DNA of 18,113 nucleotides. It comes from DASVXQ01 sp046727955 (GTDB lineage: Bacteria > Actinomycetota > CALGFH01). The DNA is taken from assembly GCA_046727955.1 (NCBI GenBank), contig JBKPDO010000169.1, positions 1-18,113 of the forward strand. Reading direction: 5' to 3'. Shown here piece after piece: positions 1 to 6,997 of the stretch. Every line of letters starts with the position of its first letter. The first letter of the stretch is position 1. The notes under the pieces are model-generated. The model was not told the DNA's origin. It ran no database searches and worked only from the letters and a program-made list of their open reading frames with translations. The position numbers and the translations under genes were made by a program.

Positions 1-1
1 G

Positions 2-115
2 GTGGTGGAGTTGACGGGTGAGTTGCGCGCGCAGGTGCGTCGTCGGCAGCGGCAGCCGGAGGTGGTCGCTCGGTTCTTCGCGCATCCGGATACGTGCTAT
101 GCCGCCACCCAGTGA
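2..115 (+). CDS. C-terminal end of an unidentified protein, cut by the window edge
   Basis: Reading from base 2 gives 37 codons and a TGA, with third positions mostly G or C, as in the real genes here. The visible tail is basic in its first half (a run of Arg/Gln around codons 12-19) and ends in FFAHPDTCYAATQ. I do not recognise the family. The A+T-rich DNA straight after the stop would fit the end of an inserted element, but that is a guess. The start lies outside the window. Confidence 0.45.
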   Translation: MVELTGELRAQVRRRQRQPEVVARFFAHPDTCYAATQ

Positions 116-332
116 ACCACACTATTTGCTTGCCGAGGTAAAAATATAGCACGATGCCACACTTGCGCATACGCAGTTCATATGGAGTTCTTCGAAAATT
201 CGTGGAGTAGTGGACGACCTGGCGATCGCAGCCAAGCGCCCGGCTCGGCTTCGCGCAGTCGCAGATGCTCGAAGACACCCACGCAGCGGCGTAGCCTCGC
301 AATCCCTGCTCTGGCTGATGACCTGAAGGCGG
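116..332. other. Intergenic stretch without a supported gene
   Basis: The first 80 bases are clearly richer in A+T than the rest of the window. From about 198 to 328 a plus-strand frame stays open with moderately coding-like codons (it contains DDLAIAAKRPARLRAVADA). It has no start with a ribosome site and no family I can name, so it may be a worn gene fragment. It lies between the left-edge gene and the 3' end of paaZ. Confidence 0.3.
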
Positions 333-2378
333 CTAGCGAGCAGAAACGCGTGGCGGCCACTCCTTGGCGACCATCGTGAGCACGTCGTACTTGGCCACCG
401 ATGAGCCGTCCTGCTTGGTGACATCGGCGTCCCAGCGGACCTCACCGTGCTCGCTGGTTCCGCGCGGGCTGATCTGCTTGCAGGTCAAAGTCACGGTCAG
501 TTCGTCGCCGGGATAGACCGGGGTCAGGAACCGCAGGTTGTCGATGCCGTAGTTGGCAAGCACCGGGCCTGGCGCCGGGTCGACGAATAGGCCCGCAGCA
601 AGAGAGACGACCAGGTAGCCGTGCGCGACGATGCCGTCGAAGAACGGGTTGGCGGCGGCGGCTTGGGCATCGGTATGTGCGTAGAACGTGTCGCCGGTGA
701 GCTCGGCGAACCGCGCGATGTCGTCGGCGGTGACCAGTCGCGGGCCGGCCGCGACCGAGTCGCCGGGTCGCAGCTTGTTCAGCGGCTTCCGGAAGGGGTG
801 CGGGCCTTGGGTGGTCCGCGAAGCTCCCGGCACCCAGCGGTTGGTGACTGCCGCGAGCACCCGCGGGCTGGCCTGTACTGCGGTGCGCTGCATGTGGTGC
901 GTGATCGCCCGGATACCGCCCAACTCCTCGCCACCACCGGCGCGTCCTGGCCCGCCGTGCACGAGCATCGGCAACGGGGACCCGTGTCCGGTGGACTCCG
1001 GCGCGTCGTCGCGGTCGAGCACCAGCAGCCGGCCGTGCCAGGGGGCGACACCCAGCACGACCTCGCAGGCAAAATCGGCGTCGTAGGTGACGACCGAGCC
1101 TACGAGACTGCCAAGACCGCGGGCAGCAAGGGCAATCGCATGCTGGGTGTCACGGTAGCCGATCAGGGTGCTGACCGGGCCGAAGGCTTCGACTTCATGT
1201 GGCTCGGCGCGATCCGCGGCGGCTCGCAGCAGGATCGGTGAGATGAATGCGCCGCGCTCGGGGTCGGCGTCGATGACCTCGACGCGCTCCGGGTCGCCGA
1301 AGACCACCTCAGCGGCGGCGGACAGGCCCTTGAGCGAGCGGCGGACCTCCTCGCGCTGTTCGAGGCTGGCGAGCGCGCCCATGCGCACCGACGGGTTCGA
1401 GGGGTTACCCACAACGACCCTGGCCAGGCGCTGGGACGCCGCCTCGCCCACCGCTTCCAGCAGTGGCTCGGGGACGATCGCCCGGCGGATGGCCGTGCAC
1501 TTCTGGCCGGCCTTGACCGTCATCTCGGTGACCAGTTGCTTGATGAACAAGTCGAATTCCGGGGTGCCAGGTTGTGCGTCGGGGCCGAGGACCGAGCAGT
1601 TGAGGGAGTCGGCCTCGGCGTTGAACCGGACCGAACGGGCCACCACGGTGGGGTTCGTGCGCAGGCGCGTCGCGGTGGCTGCGGAACCGGTGAACGACAC
1701 CAGGTCCTGGTCGGTGAGGTGGTCGAACAGGCTCCCGGCGCCGCCGGCGATGAGCTGCAGTGCCCCCTCGGGCAGCAGCCCGGAGGCCACGATCAGCTCG
1801 ACGAGCCGGTGTGTCAGGTATGCGGTGGCGCTGGCGGGCTTGACGACGCTGGGGACTCCCGCGAGGAAGGCGGGCGCGAGCTTTTCCAGCGGTCCCCAGA
1901 CCGGGAAGTTGAACGCGTTGATCTGGACGGCCACGCCGCGCAGCGGGGACAGGATGTGCTGGCCGACGAACTGCCCAGCCTTGCCGAGCTGCTCGACCTC
2001 GCCTTCGACGAAGACTCGGTCGTCTGGAAGCTCTCGTCGGCCCCTGCTCGCGTAACTGAACAGGACACCGATCCCGCCGTCGATATCGAACTTCGAGTCG
2101 TTCAGCGTGGCACCGGTGCGGGCCGACAACGCGTACAGCTCGTCGCGCTGCTCGCGGAGGTAGGATCCGAGCGACTTCAGCAGCGCCGCGCGCTGGTGAA
2201 AGGTCAGCTCGCGCAAGGCCGGTCCGCCGACCGCGCGCCCGTGCTCCAGCACGGCATTCATGTCGATGCCGACCGTGGACACCTTCGCGACCTCCACACC
2301 GGTCACCGCGTCCAACAGTGGCTGCCCCTCGTCCGCCGGGCTCGTCCAGCTGCCGCTCACATAGCTGCGCAATGCCAT
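333..2378 (-). CDS. paaZ: PaaZ: bifunctional oxepin-CoA hydrolase / 3-oxo-5,6-dehydrosuberyl-CoA semialdehyde dehydrogenase
   Basis: This cytoplasmic enzyme opens the oxepin-CoA ring in aerobic phenylacetate degradation and oxidises the resulting aldehyde. The protein is 681 residues, the same length as the E. coli enzyme. Residues 1-520 form an aldehyde dehydrogenase domain with INAFNFPVWGP (153-163), VKPASA (179-184), general base Glu255 in FNAEADSLN and nucleophile Cys294 in GQKCTAIRR. Residues 535-680 form a MaoC-type hot-dog hydratase with Asp563 and His568 in DTFYAHTD, followed by FFDGIVAHGYLV. A GGGGAG-like ribosome site lies about 10 bases before the ATG. No other paa gene is visible, so it stands alone here. 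Family assignment is firm; substrate is inferred from the family. Confidence 0.95.
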   Translation of the reverse strand: MALRSYVSGSWTSPADEGQPLLDAVTGVEVAKVSTVGIDMNAVLEHGRAVGGPALRELTFHQRAALLKSLGSYLREQRDELYALSARTGATLNDSKFDIDGGIGVLFSYASRGRRELPDDRVFVEGEVEQLGKAGQFVGQHILSPLRGVAVQINAFNFPVWGPLEKLAPAFLAGVPSVVKPASATAYLTHRLVELIVASGLLPEGALQLIAGGAGSLFDHLTDQDLVSFTGSAATATRLRTNPTVVARSVRFNAEADSLNCSVLGPDAQPGTPEFDLFIKQLVTEMTVKAGQKCTAIRRAIVPEPLLEAVGEAASQRLARVVVGNPSNPSVRMGALASLEQREEVRRSLKGLSAAAEVVFGDPERVEVIDADPERGAFISPILLRAAADRAEPHEVEAFGPVSTLIGYRDTQHAIALAARGLGSLVGSVVTYDADFACEVVLGVAPWHGRLLVLDRDDAPESTGHGSPLPMLVHGGPGRAGGGEELGGIRAITHHMQRTAVQASPRVLAAVTNRWVPGASRTTQGPHPFRKPLNKLRPGDSVAAGPRLVTADDIARFAELTGDTFYAHTDAQAAAANPFFDGIVAHGYLVVSLAAGLFVDPAPGPVLANYGIDNLRFLTPVYPGDELTVTLTCKQISPRGTSEHGEVRWDADVTKQDGSSVAKYDVLTMVAKEWPPRVSAR

Positions 2379-2481
2379 ATCGCCGGCTCCCCATCGATTT
2401 CCTGACCGATCGTCCGGTAGACATGCTCGTCGACCGGCAGCCCTATGTCACCCCTCGCCGGCGGCTGGTCGCCGGGCGCTG

Positions 2482-2637
2482 TTGCGTCCACGGTACTGTC
2501 TTCGAGGGTACTGTCTTCGAGCCGCGAGACTGTCGGCTGAGACCTGGCTGCGGCTCATCGAGGCCGCACTGTTCGCCACCCTGGCCGCGATCCTGCTCGC
2601 CGTGGCGGTCTGGCAGGTCCGCCGCCGCGTCGGCTGA
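2482..2637 (+). CDS. Possible small single-pass membrane protein or gene fragment
   Basis: A plus-strand frame could begin at a TTG near 2482 and ends with TGA at 2635-2637. From about 2539 it encodes ETWLRLIEAALFATLAA followed by ILLAVAVWQVRRRVG: one hydrophobic helix with a basic end on the C-terminal side, and G or C in nearly every third position. The part before 2539 runs through a tandem repeat and looks non-coding, and no good ribosome site is seen. It may be the tail of a lost gene or a short membrane peptide. Confidence 0.3.
   Translation: MRPRYCLRGYCLRAARLSAETWLRLIEAALFATLAAILLAVAVWQVRRRVG
2492..2521 (+). repeat. Perfect two-copy 15-base tandem repeat
   Basis: The unit GGTACTGTCTTCGAG occurs at 2492-2506 and again at 2507-2521 with no mismatch and no spacer. 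It lies upstream of paaZ on the far side of its start. A recent slippage duplication is the simplest reading; a paired protein-binding site is possible. Confidence 0.85.
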
Positions 2638-2808
2638 GCCACTCGGCTCGGGCGCCGCCGCCTTTCCGGCCCGCCGTTGCAAGGCGACCTCAGATGGCGC
2701 CATCGAGCCCGGCGTTAGCTGGATTGTCCCATCCAGTATGGATACTTCACGTGGAGGTTGATAGTGAAGGTCCGGCTGGCAGGTCCCTGATTGAGATAGT
2801 GTCCCGCC

Positions 2809-3414
2809 ATGGCATTCCTGGACGTGCCGTTTCGCCTGGCGCTCGGCAATGGGGAGCCGTGCTACTACGCGGCGCACGTCTCGATCAAGGACCGGGTCGC
2901 CCCTGGCCTCCGGTTCGAGCTTGCTCAGGGACAGCCATGGCGGTGGGCGGGGCGGGGCGGCCCGATCGAGGTGGAGCTCGTCGACGTCCTCGCCGCGGCC
3001 ACGCTGGAGACCCTCAATGGCATCCAGGTGCTGCGCGGTCCGATCCTCTCTATGCACGCCCACGCCCTCGTGACGGCGGTGCGCGGCGGCGACATCCATT
3101 TGGCCGAGCGCCTCGAGCGACAGCAGGAGGCCATTGTCGACAGCATTGATGAGTGGGAGCTGGGCGGGCTCATGGAGCCTCCCCTGCGGCATCGGACGAT
3201 CAAGAACTACAAGCTCAATACGCCCAAGCGGGTTCCGCCGCCTATCCAGGTGGTCGGCAACCACCAGACGGTCTGGCTGTGGGCTCGCACTCAGGCCCAG
3301 GCGTGGGTCGCTGCCCGGCCGGGCGTCGCCTGGCGGAGTGGCCTGACCGACGACGAGATCCGGGCCTCCGGCCGCCGCCTCCCCGGCCGGCCCCGCCGGC
3401 CAGAGAGCGGCTGA
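2809..3414 (+). CDS. Hypothetical protein, 201 residues
   Basis: I do not recognise this family. The frame has strong G/C third-position bias from the ATG to the TGA, which supports it over longer overlapping frames on both strands. No signal peptide or membrane helix is apparent. The N-terminal half (1-75) looks beta-rich. Residues 75-125 look helical (ALVTAVRGGDIHLAERLERQ). The middle has WELGGLMEPPLRHRTIKNYK, and 150-170 are rich in Trp. The last 20 residues are Arg/Pro-rich and probably disordered. An in-frame stop just upstream (2797-2799) limits the start to 2809 or later; the ribosome site is weak. Confidence 0.7.
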   Translation: MAFLDVPFRLALGNGEPCYYAAHVSIKDRVAPGLRFELAQGQPWRWAGRGGPIEVELVDVLAAATLETLNGIQVLRGPILSMHAHALVTAVRGGDIHLAERLERQQEAIVDSIDEWELGGLMEPPLRHRTIKNYKLNTPKRVPPPIQVVGNHQTVWLWARTQAQAWVAARPGVAWRSGLTDDEIRASGRRLPGRPRRPESG

Positions 3415-3569
3415 CGCCGTCGACCGCCCTGCCCGGAGCACTGACTCTCTGGCTGGCGTTCCGGCTGGTTGTCACAGGTGCGGGATACGCTTTTCTGCGT
3501 AGAGGAGTACCCACCCAAGGCTAAGGGCACAAGTTCCCAACGACTCGAAGAAGACCGGTGGCGATCGTC

Positions 3570-3585
3570 TCGAACTGGTGTTCTA
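3570..3585 (+). promoter_or_regulatory. Likely LexA (SOS) box over the ssb promoter
   Basis: TCGAAC-TGGT-GTTCTA matches the Gram-positive LexA operator CGAAC-N4-GTTC, with one arm perfect and the other off by one base. A -10-like TACTAT at 3584-3589 overlaps its right arm, so bound LexA would block RNA polymerase. The site sits 46 bases before the ssb start. A clear -35 is not visible. This predicts induction of ssb and probably recD2 on DNA damage. Confidence 0.7.
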
Positions 3586-3631
3586 CTATGGGTAAGATCG
3601 CCTGATGCTGAACTAAAGGAAGGAACCCAAG

Positions 3632-4078
3632 ATGAGCGACAACCAGGTCACGCTCGTTGGCAACCTGACTGACGATCCGGAGCTGCGCTACACGCCGAGC
3701 GGCGTGGCGGTGACCCACTTCCGTCTGGCCGTCGACCAGCGGGTATGGGACACCGACGGCTGGAAAGCGGGGGAGCCGTCGTTCTTCAGGATCAACGTCT
3801 GGCGCGACCAGGCCGAGCACGCTAGCAAGAGCCTGGGCAAGGGCGCTCGCTGCGTGGTCGTCGGCCGCCTCAAGACCCGCTCGTGGGAGACCCCCGAGGG
3901 CCAGCGGCGCTCGCTCGTGGAGATCGAGGCCGACGAGGTGGCGGCGAGCTTGCGGTTTGCGCCGGTCGCGCTCGACCGGCGGGGTGGAGAGGAAGCCCCG
4001 GCCGAGGACGGCGACGCCCGCCAGGACACTCGGCGTTCGGCGCCGTCGAGCCCTGACTTCGACGAGGTGCCGTTCTGA
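3632..4078 (+). CDS. ssb: Single-stranded DNA-binding protein
   Basis: This protein coats single-stranded DNA in replication and repair and recruits partners through its C-terminal tip. Residues 1-110 form the OB fold: VTLVGNLTDDPELRYTPSG, then FFRINVWRDQAEHASKSLGKG and CVVVGRLKTRSWETPEGQ. A short acidic, disordered linker leads to the tip DFDEVPF (142-148), the usual partner-docking end. At 148 residues it is shorter than many chromosomal actinobacterial SSBs and is not next to rpsF or rpsR, so it could be a secondary paralogue. A strong GGAAGGA site precedes the ATG. It is followed by recD2 after 101 bases on the same strand. Confidence 0.96.
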   Translation: MSDNQVTLVGNLTDDPELRYTPSGVAVTHFRLAVDQRVWDTDGWKAGEPSFFRINVWRDQAEHASKSLGKGARCVVVGRLKTRSWETPEGQRRSLVEIEADEVAASLRFAPVALDRRGGEEAPAEDGDARQDTRRSAPSSPDFDEVPF

Positions 4079-4179
4079 CCGACGCCTCCCCTCCTGGCGA
4101 ACGCCACCTGTCCGCCCAGGGACGCACGGTCCGAGCAGCCACTCGGGCGACGGCGCGGCCCGCGAACCGAGGAAGCTGT

Positions 4180-6522
4180 ATGACCCTGTCCCCCCCGATC
4201 TCCACGCCACCGCAACCAACCGGCTCCCCAGCCATCCTGACGGCGGTGCTGGAGCGCGTCACCTACAGCAACGAGGAGACCGGCTACACCATCGCCCGGG
4301 TCGCCACCGATCGGGACGGCGATCTGCTGACCGTGGTCGGCCCATTGACCGGCGCGCACCCAGGCGAGCGCCTGCGCATGGAAGGGCGCTGGCGGAGCCA
4401 CCCGATGTACGGCCGCCAGTTCGAGGTGCGCAGCTACACCACCCTGCTGCCAGCCACCGTCCAGGGCATCCGCCGCTACCTCGGCTCTGGGCTGATCAAA
4501 GGGATCGGCCCCAAGATGGCCGAGCGGATCGTCGATCGCTTCGGGGCAGACACGCTCCGCGTCCTGGAGGAGGCGCCGGAGCGCCTGCACGAGGTACCCG
4601 GGCTCGGCCCCAAGCGCACCACGCGCATCGAGCAGGCATGGGAGGAGCAGAAGGCCATCAAGGAGGTGATGGTCTTCCTCCAGGGCGTCGGCGTGTCCAC
4701 CTCGCTGGCCGTGCGCATCTACAAGACCTACGGCGATGAGGCCGTCAAGGTCGTCGCCGAGGAGCCCTACCGTCTCGCCGCGGACATCTGGGGGATCGGC
4801 TTCAAGACCGCCGACAAGATCGCCCAGAACCTCGGCATCGCCTACGACAGCGCGGAGCGGGTCAAGGCCGGGCTGCGGCACACCCTCTCGGAGGCGAGCG
4901 AAGCCGGCCACTGTCACCTGCCCGAGACCGAGCTGATCGCCAAGGCGTCCGAGATCCTCGGCGTACGGCCGGCGCTGGTCGAGGTGTGCCTGGAGGAGCT
5001 GGTGCGCGAGCAGGGGGTGATCCGCGACCTGGTCCCGATCCCCGGCTTCGACGACAACGTGCCAGCCATCTACCTGATCCCGTTCCACCGCGCCGAGGTG
5101 TCGCTGTCCGCCGGGCTGCTGCGCCTGCTGCACGCCTCTGAGCGGACCGATCGGCTGCCATGGTTCAGGACAGTGGACTGGACGGTGGCGTTGGAGTGGC
5201 TGGACCGGTCCACCGGCCACCAGCTCACCCCCGAGCAGGCCGCCGCGGTGCGCCTGGCGCTCACCGAGCGGGTGGCGGTGCTGACCGGCGGCCCGGGCTG
5301 CGGCAAGAGCTATACCATGCACGCCGTCGTCAGCCTCGCCCGCGCCAAGAGGGCCAAGGTGATCCTGGCCGCGCCCACGGGCCGGGCCGCCAAGCGGCTC
5401 GCCGAGCTGGCCGGCATGGAGGCCCAGACGCTCCACCGGCTGCTCGAGCTGCGTCCCAGTGGGGAGACGGCCTTCGACCAGGACCGTCCGCTCGACGCCG
5501 ACCTGATCGTCGTCGACGAGGCCTCCATGCTGGACGTGCTGCTGGCCAACAAGCTCGTCAAGGCGATCCCCTCCGGCGCGCACCTGCTGCTGGTCGGCGA
5601 CGTCGACCAGCTGCCCAGCGTCGGCCCCGGGGAGGTGCTGCGCGATCTGCTGGATGCTCGCGGGACCGAGGCCCCCGCCAGCGACCTCCCGGCCCGGCGG
5701 GGCCGGGCCGTCGACGTGATCCCCCGCGTCCGCCTGACGCGCGTCTTCCGGCAGGCCCAGGAGAGTGGGGTTGTCACCAACGCTCACCGCATCAACACCG
5801 GGCAGCCGCCCGTGACCCGGGGCCTGCCGGACTTCTTCCTGTTTCCCGAGGAGGACCCGGAGCGGGTCGCCGACCTCGTGGTCGATATCGTCACCAGCCG
5901 CCTGCCGCGACGCTACGGCCTGGACCCGCGGCGCGACGTGCAGGTGCTGTGCCCCATGCACCGGGGGCCGGCCGGGGCGGTGGCGCTCAACGAGCGCCTC
6001 CAGCAGGCGCTGACACCAGGATCTCCCGGGCTCCCAGAACGCCGCTTCGCCGGCCGCGCCTACCGGGTCGGCGACAAGGTCATGCAGATCCGCAACGACT
6101 ACGACAAGGGTGTGTTCAACGGGTCGGTCGGGGTCGTGACCGAGCTGTCGCTCGACGACCAGGAGCTACGCGTCCTGATCGACGAGGACGAGGAGGTCCG
6201 CTACGGGTTCGACGAGCTGGACGAGCTGGTCCATGCCTACGCCGTGACTGTGCACCGCTCCCAGGGCAGCGAGTATCCCTACGTGGTCGTCCCGCTGACG
6301 CTCAACTTCTGGCTCATGCTCCAGCGCAACCTGCTCTACACGGCCGTCACCAGGGCCAGGCGTATGGTCGTGCTCGTCGGCTCGAGGCGTGCGCTCGCCA
6401 AGGCGGTCCGCACGACCGGGGCGGGACGCCGCTACACGGCCCTCGACGAACGGCTGCGCCGCGGGAGTGCACGGATGGCAGGAGCACGGCCTCGGCGCTC
6501 CCGCGAGACCGACGGGCGATAG
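4180..6522 (+). CDS. recD2: RecD2-type 5'-3' DNA helicase (RecD/TraA family)
   Basis: This ATP-driven helicase unwinds DNA from a 5' overhang and acts in repair without RecBC. The 780 residues match RecD2 length. The N-terminal 110 residues form the RecD2-specific domain, followed by helix-hairpin-helix repeats (GSGLIKGIGPKMAERIV 102-118; VPGLGPKRTTRI 139-150; DIWGIGFKTADKIA 202-215). The superfamily 1 motor has Walker A GGPGCGKS (370-377), Walker B VVDEASM (444-450), motif III GDVDQLPSVGPGE (473-485), RLTRVFRQ (518-525), VTVHRSQGSEYP (689-700) and YTAVTRAR (720-727). All motifs are intact. GAGGAAG precedes the ATG. It is probably cotranscribed with ssb, so the SOS box would control both. No recB or recC is nearby. 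Confidence 0.95.
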   Translation: MTLSPPISTPPQPTGSPAILTAVLERVTYSNEETGYTIARVATDRDGDLLTVVGPLTGAHPGERLRMEGRWRSHPMYGRQFEVRSYTTLLPATVQGIRRYLGSGLIKGIGPKMAERIVDRFGADTLRVLEEAPERLHEVPGLGPKRTTRIEQAWEEQKAIKEVMVFLQGVGVSTSLAVRIYKTYGDEAVKVVAEEPYRLAADIWGIGFKTADKIAQNLGIAYDSAERVKAGLRHTLSEASEAGHCHLPETELIAKASEILGVRPALVEVCLEELVREQGVIRDLVPIPGFDDNVPAIYLIPFHRAEVSLSAGLLRLLHASERTDRLPWFRTVDWTVALEWLDRSTGHQLTPEQAAAVRLALTERVAVLTGGPGCGKSYTMHAVVSLARAKRAKVILAAPTGRAAKRLAELAGMEAQTLHRLLELRPSGETAFDQDRPLDADLIVVDEASMLDVLLANKLVKAIPSGAHLLLVGDVDQLPSVGPGEVLRDLLDARGTEAPASDLPARRGRAVDVIPRVRLTRVFRQAQESGVVTNAHRINTGQPPVTRGLPDFFLFPEEDPERVADLVVDIVTSRLPRRYGLDPRRDVQVLCPMHRGPAGAVALNERLQQALTPGSPGLPERRFAGRAYRVGDKVMQIRNDYDKGVFNGSVGVVTELSLDDQELRVLIDEDEEVRYGFDELDELVHAYAVTVHRSQGSEYPYVVVPLTLNFWLMLQRNLLYTAVTRARRMVVLVGSRRALAKAVRTTGAGRRYTALDERLRRGSARMAGARPRRSRETDGR

Positions 6523-6609
6523 CCGGACGGCCGGCGGTCACGCCCCCCTGCCGCGGCGCTGCTGGACCACCCACGCGGCGACCGGACGGCAAATTCACCA
6601 GGGTCTTCG

Positions 6610-6702
6610 ATGAGGTTGAAGGCGCTGCGGCGACCGTTGGGGGTTCAAGCAGGACCGCAGCGCCAAAGTGATCATCGCGGGCACACCCTCGTCCAGAACC
6701 TT
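6610..6702 (+). pseudogene. Decayed C-terminal piece of an IS6-like DDE transposase
   Basis: Three segments line up with the C-terminal end of actinobacterial IS6-like transposases, but they sit in alternating frames. RLKALRRPLG (6613-6642) is followed, one frame over, by GFKQDRSAKVIIAG (6641-6682), and then HTLVQNL (6682-6702) returns to the first frame. The family ends with R-P-M-R-G, R-(S/T)-A, and GHAxVQNLRRGHYEL. The RRGHYEL part is lost and a stop follows shortly. Two small opposite indels explain the pattern. No catalytic part and no terminal repeats remain. Confidence 0.6.
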
Positions 6703-6724
6703 ATGCCCCGGTTGCCCATCCACT

Positions 6725-6859
6725 GAAGCCATCGTCAAGGCCTGCCAGTGGTTCGACATCCCCTCGGACGCGGACGGCTACGTCTTCCACCCCTGCGTCA
6801 TCGACAGCGTCTGGATCCGCGGCATCGGCGACCCCGTCTACCCCTTCCGCCGCGGCTGA
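6725..6859 (+). pseudogene. Orphan C-terminal coding fragment of unknown family
   Basis: Beginning near 6725 a frame with nearly all C or G in third positions encodes EAIVKACQWFDIPSDADG and then YVFHPCVIDSVWIRGIGDP, ending in YPFRRG and TGA. Coding bias is strong, yet the frame's upstream half belongs to the transposase remnant, so no proper start exists here. It looks like the tail of a gene whose front was lost when the element inserted or was deleted. I do not recognise the family. The remaining DNA to 6997 shows nothing beyond the 3' end of msrA. Confidence 0.4.
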
Positions 6860-6997
6860 TCCCGCGGACCGGCCACGCGGACGATCGGGCGGTTCAAGAC
6901 CTTCTTGGTGCTGCCCAGAGGAGGGCGGCCTCCACCTCACCCGGCTCCGCCGGCGCCTTTCGGCTCAGCGCCTGGGCGGGTTCACGCGCTCCTTGGG

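Larger units (their letters stand above)
2379..2808. other. Long intergenic stretch between paaZ and a hypothetical gene
   Basis: This 430-base stretch holds the promoter side of paaZ (reverse strand), a two-copy 15-base tandem repeat, a possible short membrane-protein frame (2482-2637) and the upstream region of the gene at 2809. A short palindrome ATCC-AGTAT-GGAT lies near 2731-2743 and could be an operator or chance. Several overlapping frames stay open because of base composition, but none has convincing codon use over its whole length. Confidence 0.4.

Noticed and set aside
2731..2743. Palindrome ATCC-AGTAT-GGAT upstream of the gene at 2809
   Set aside because: Four-pair arms are too short to separate from chance, and no regulator gene is nearby.
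2443..3441. A 332-codon reverse-strand frame over the hypothetical gene at 2809
   Set aside because: Codon use favours the plus-strand gene; the reverse frame is low in hydrophobic residues and has no ribosome site.
3688..5961. A 757-codon reverse-strand open frame opposite ssb and recD2
   Set aside because: It is antisense to two clear genes with all family motifs, is very rich in Gly, Gln, Arg and Leu with no recognisable domain, and is a typical by-product of G+C-rich third positions.
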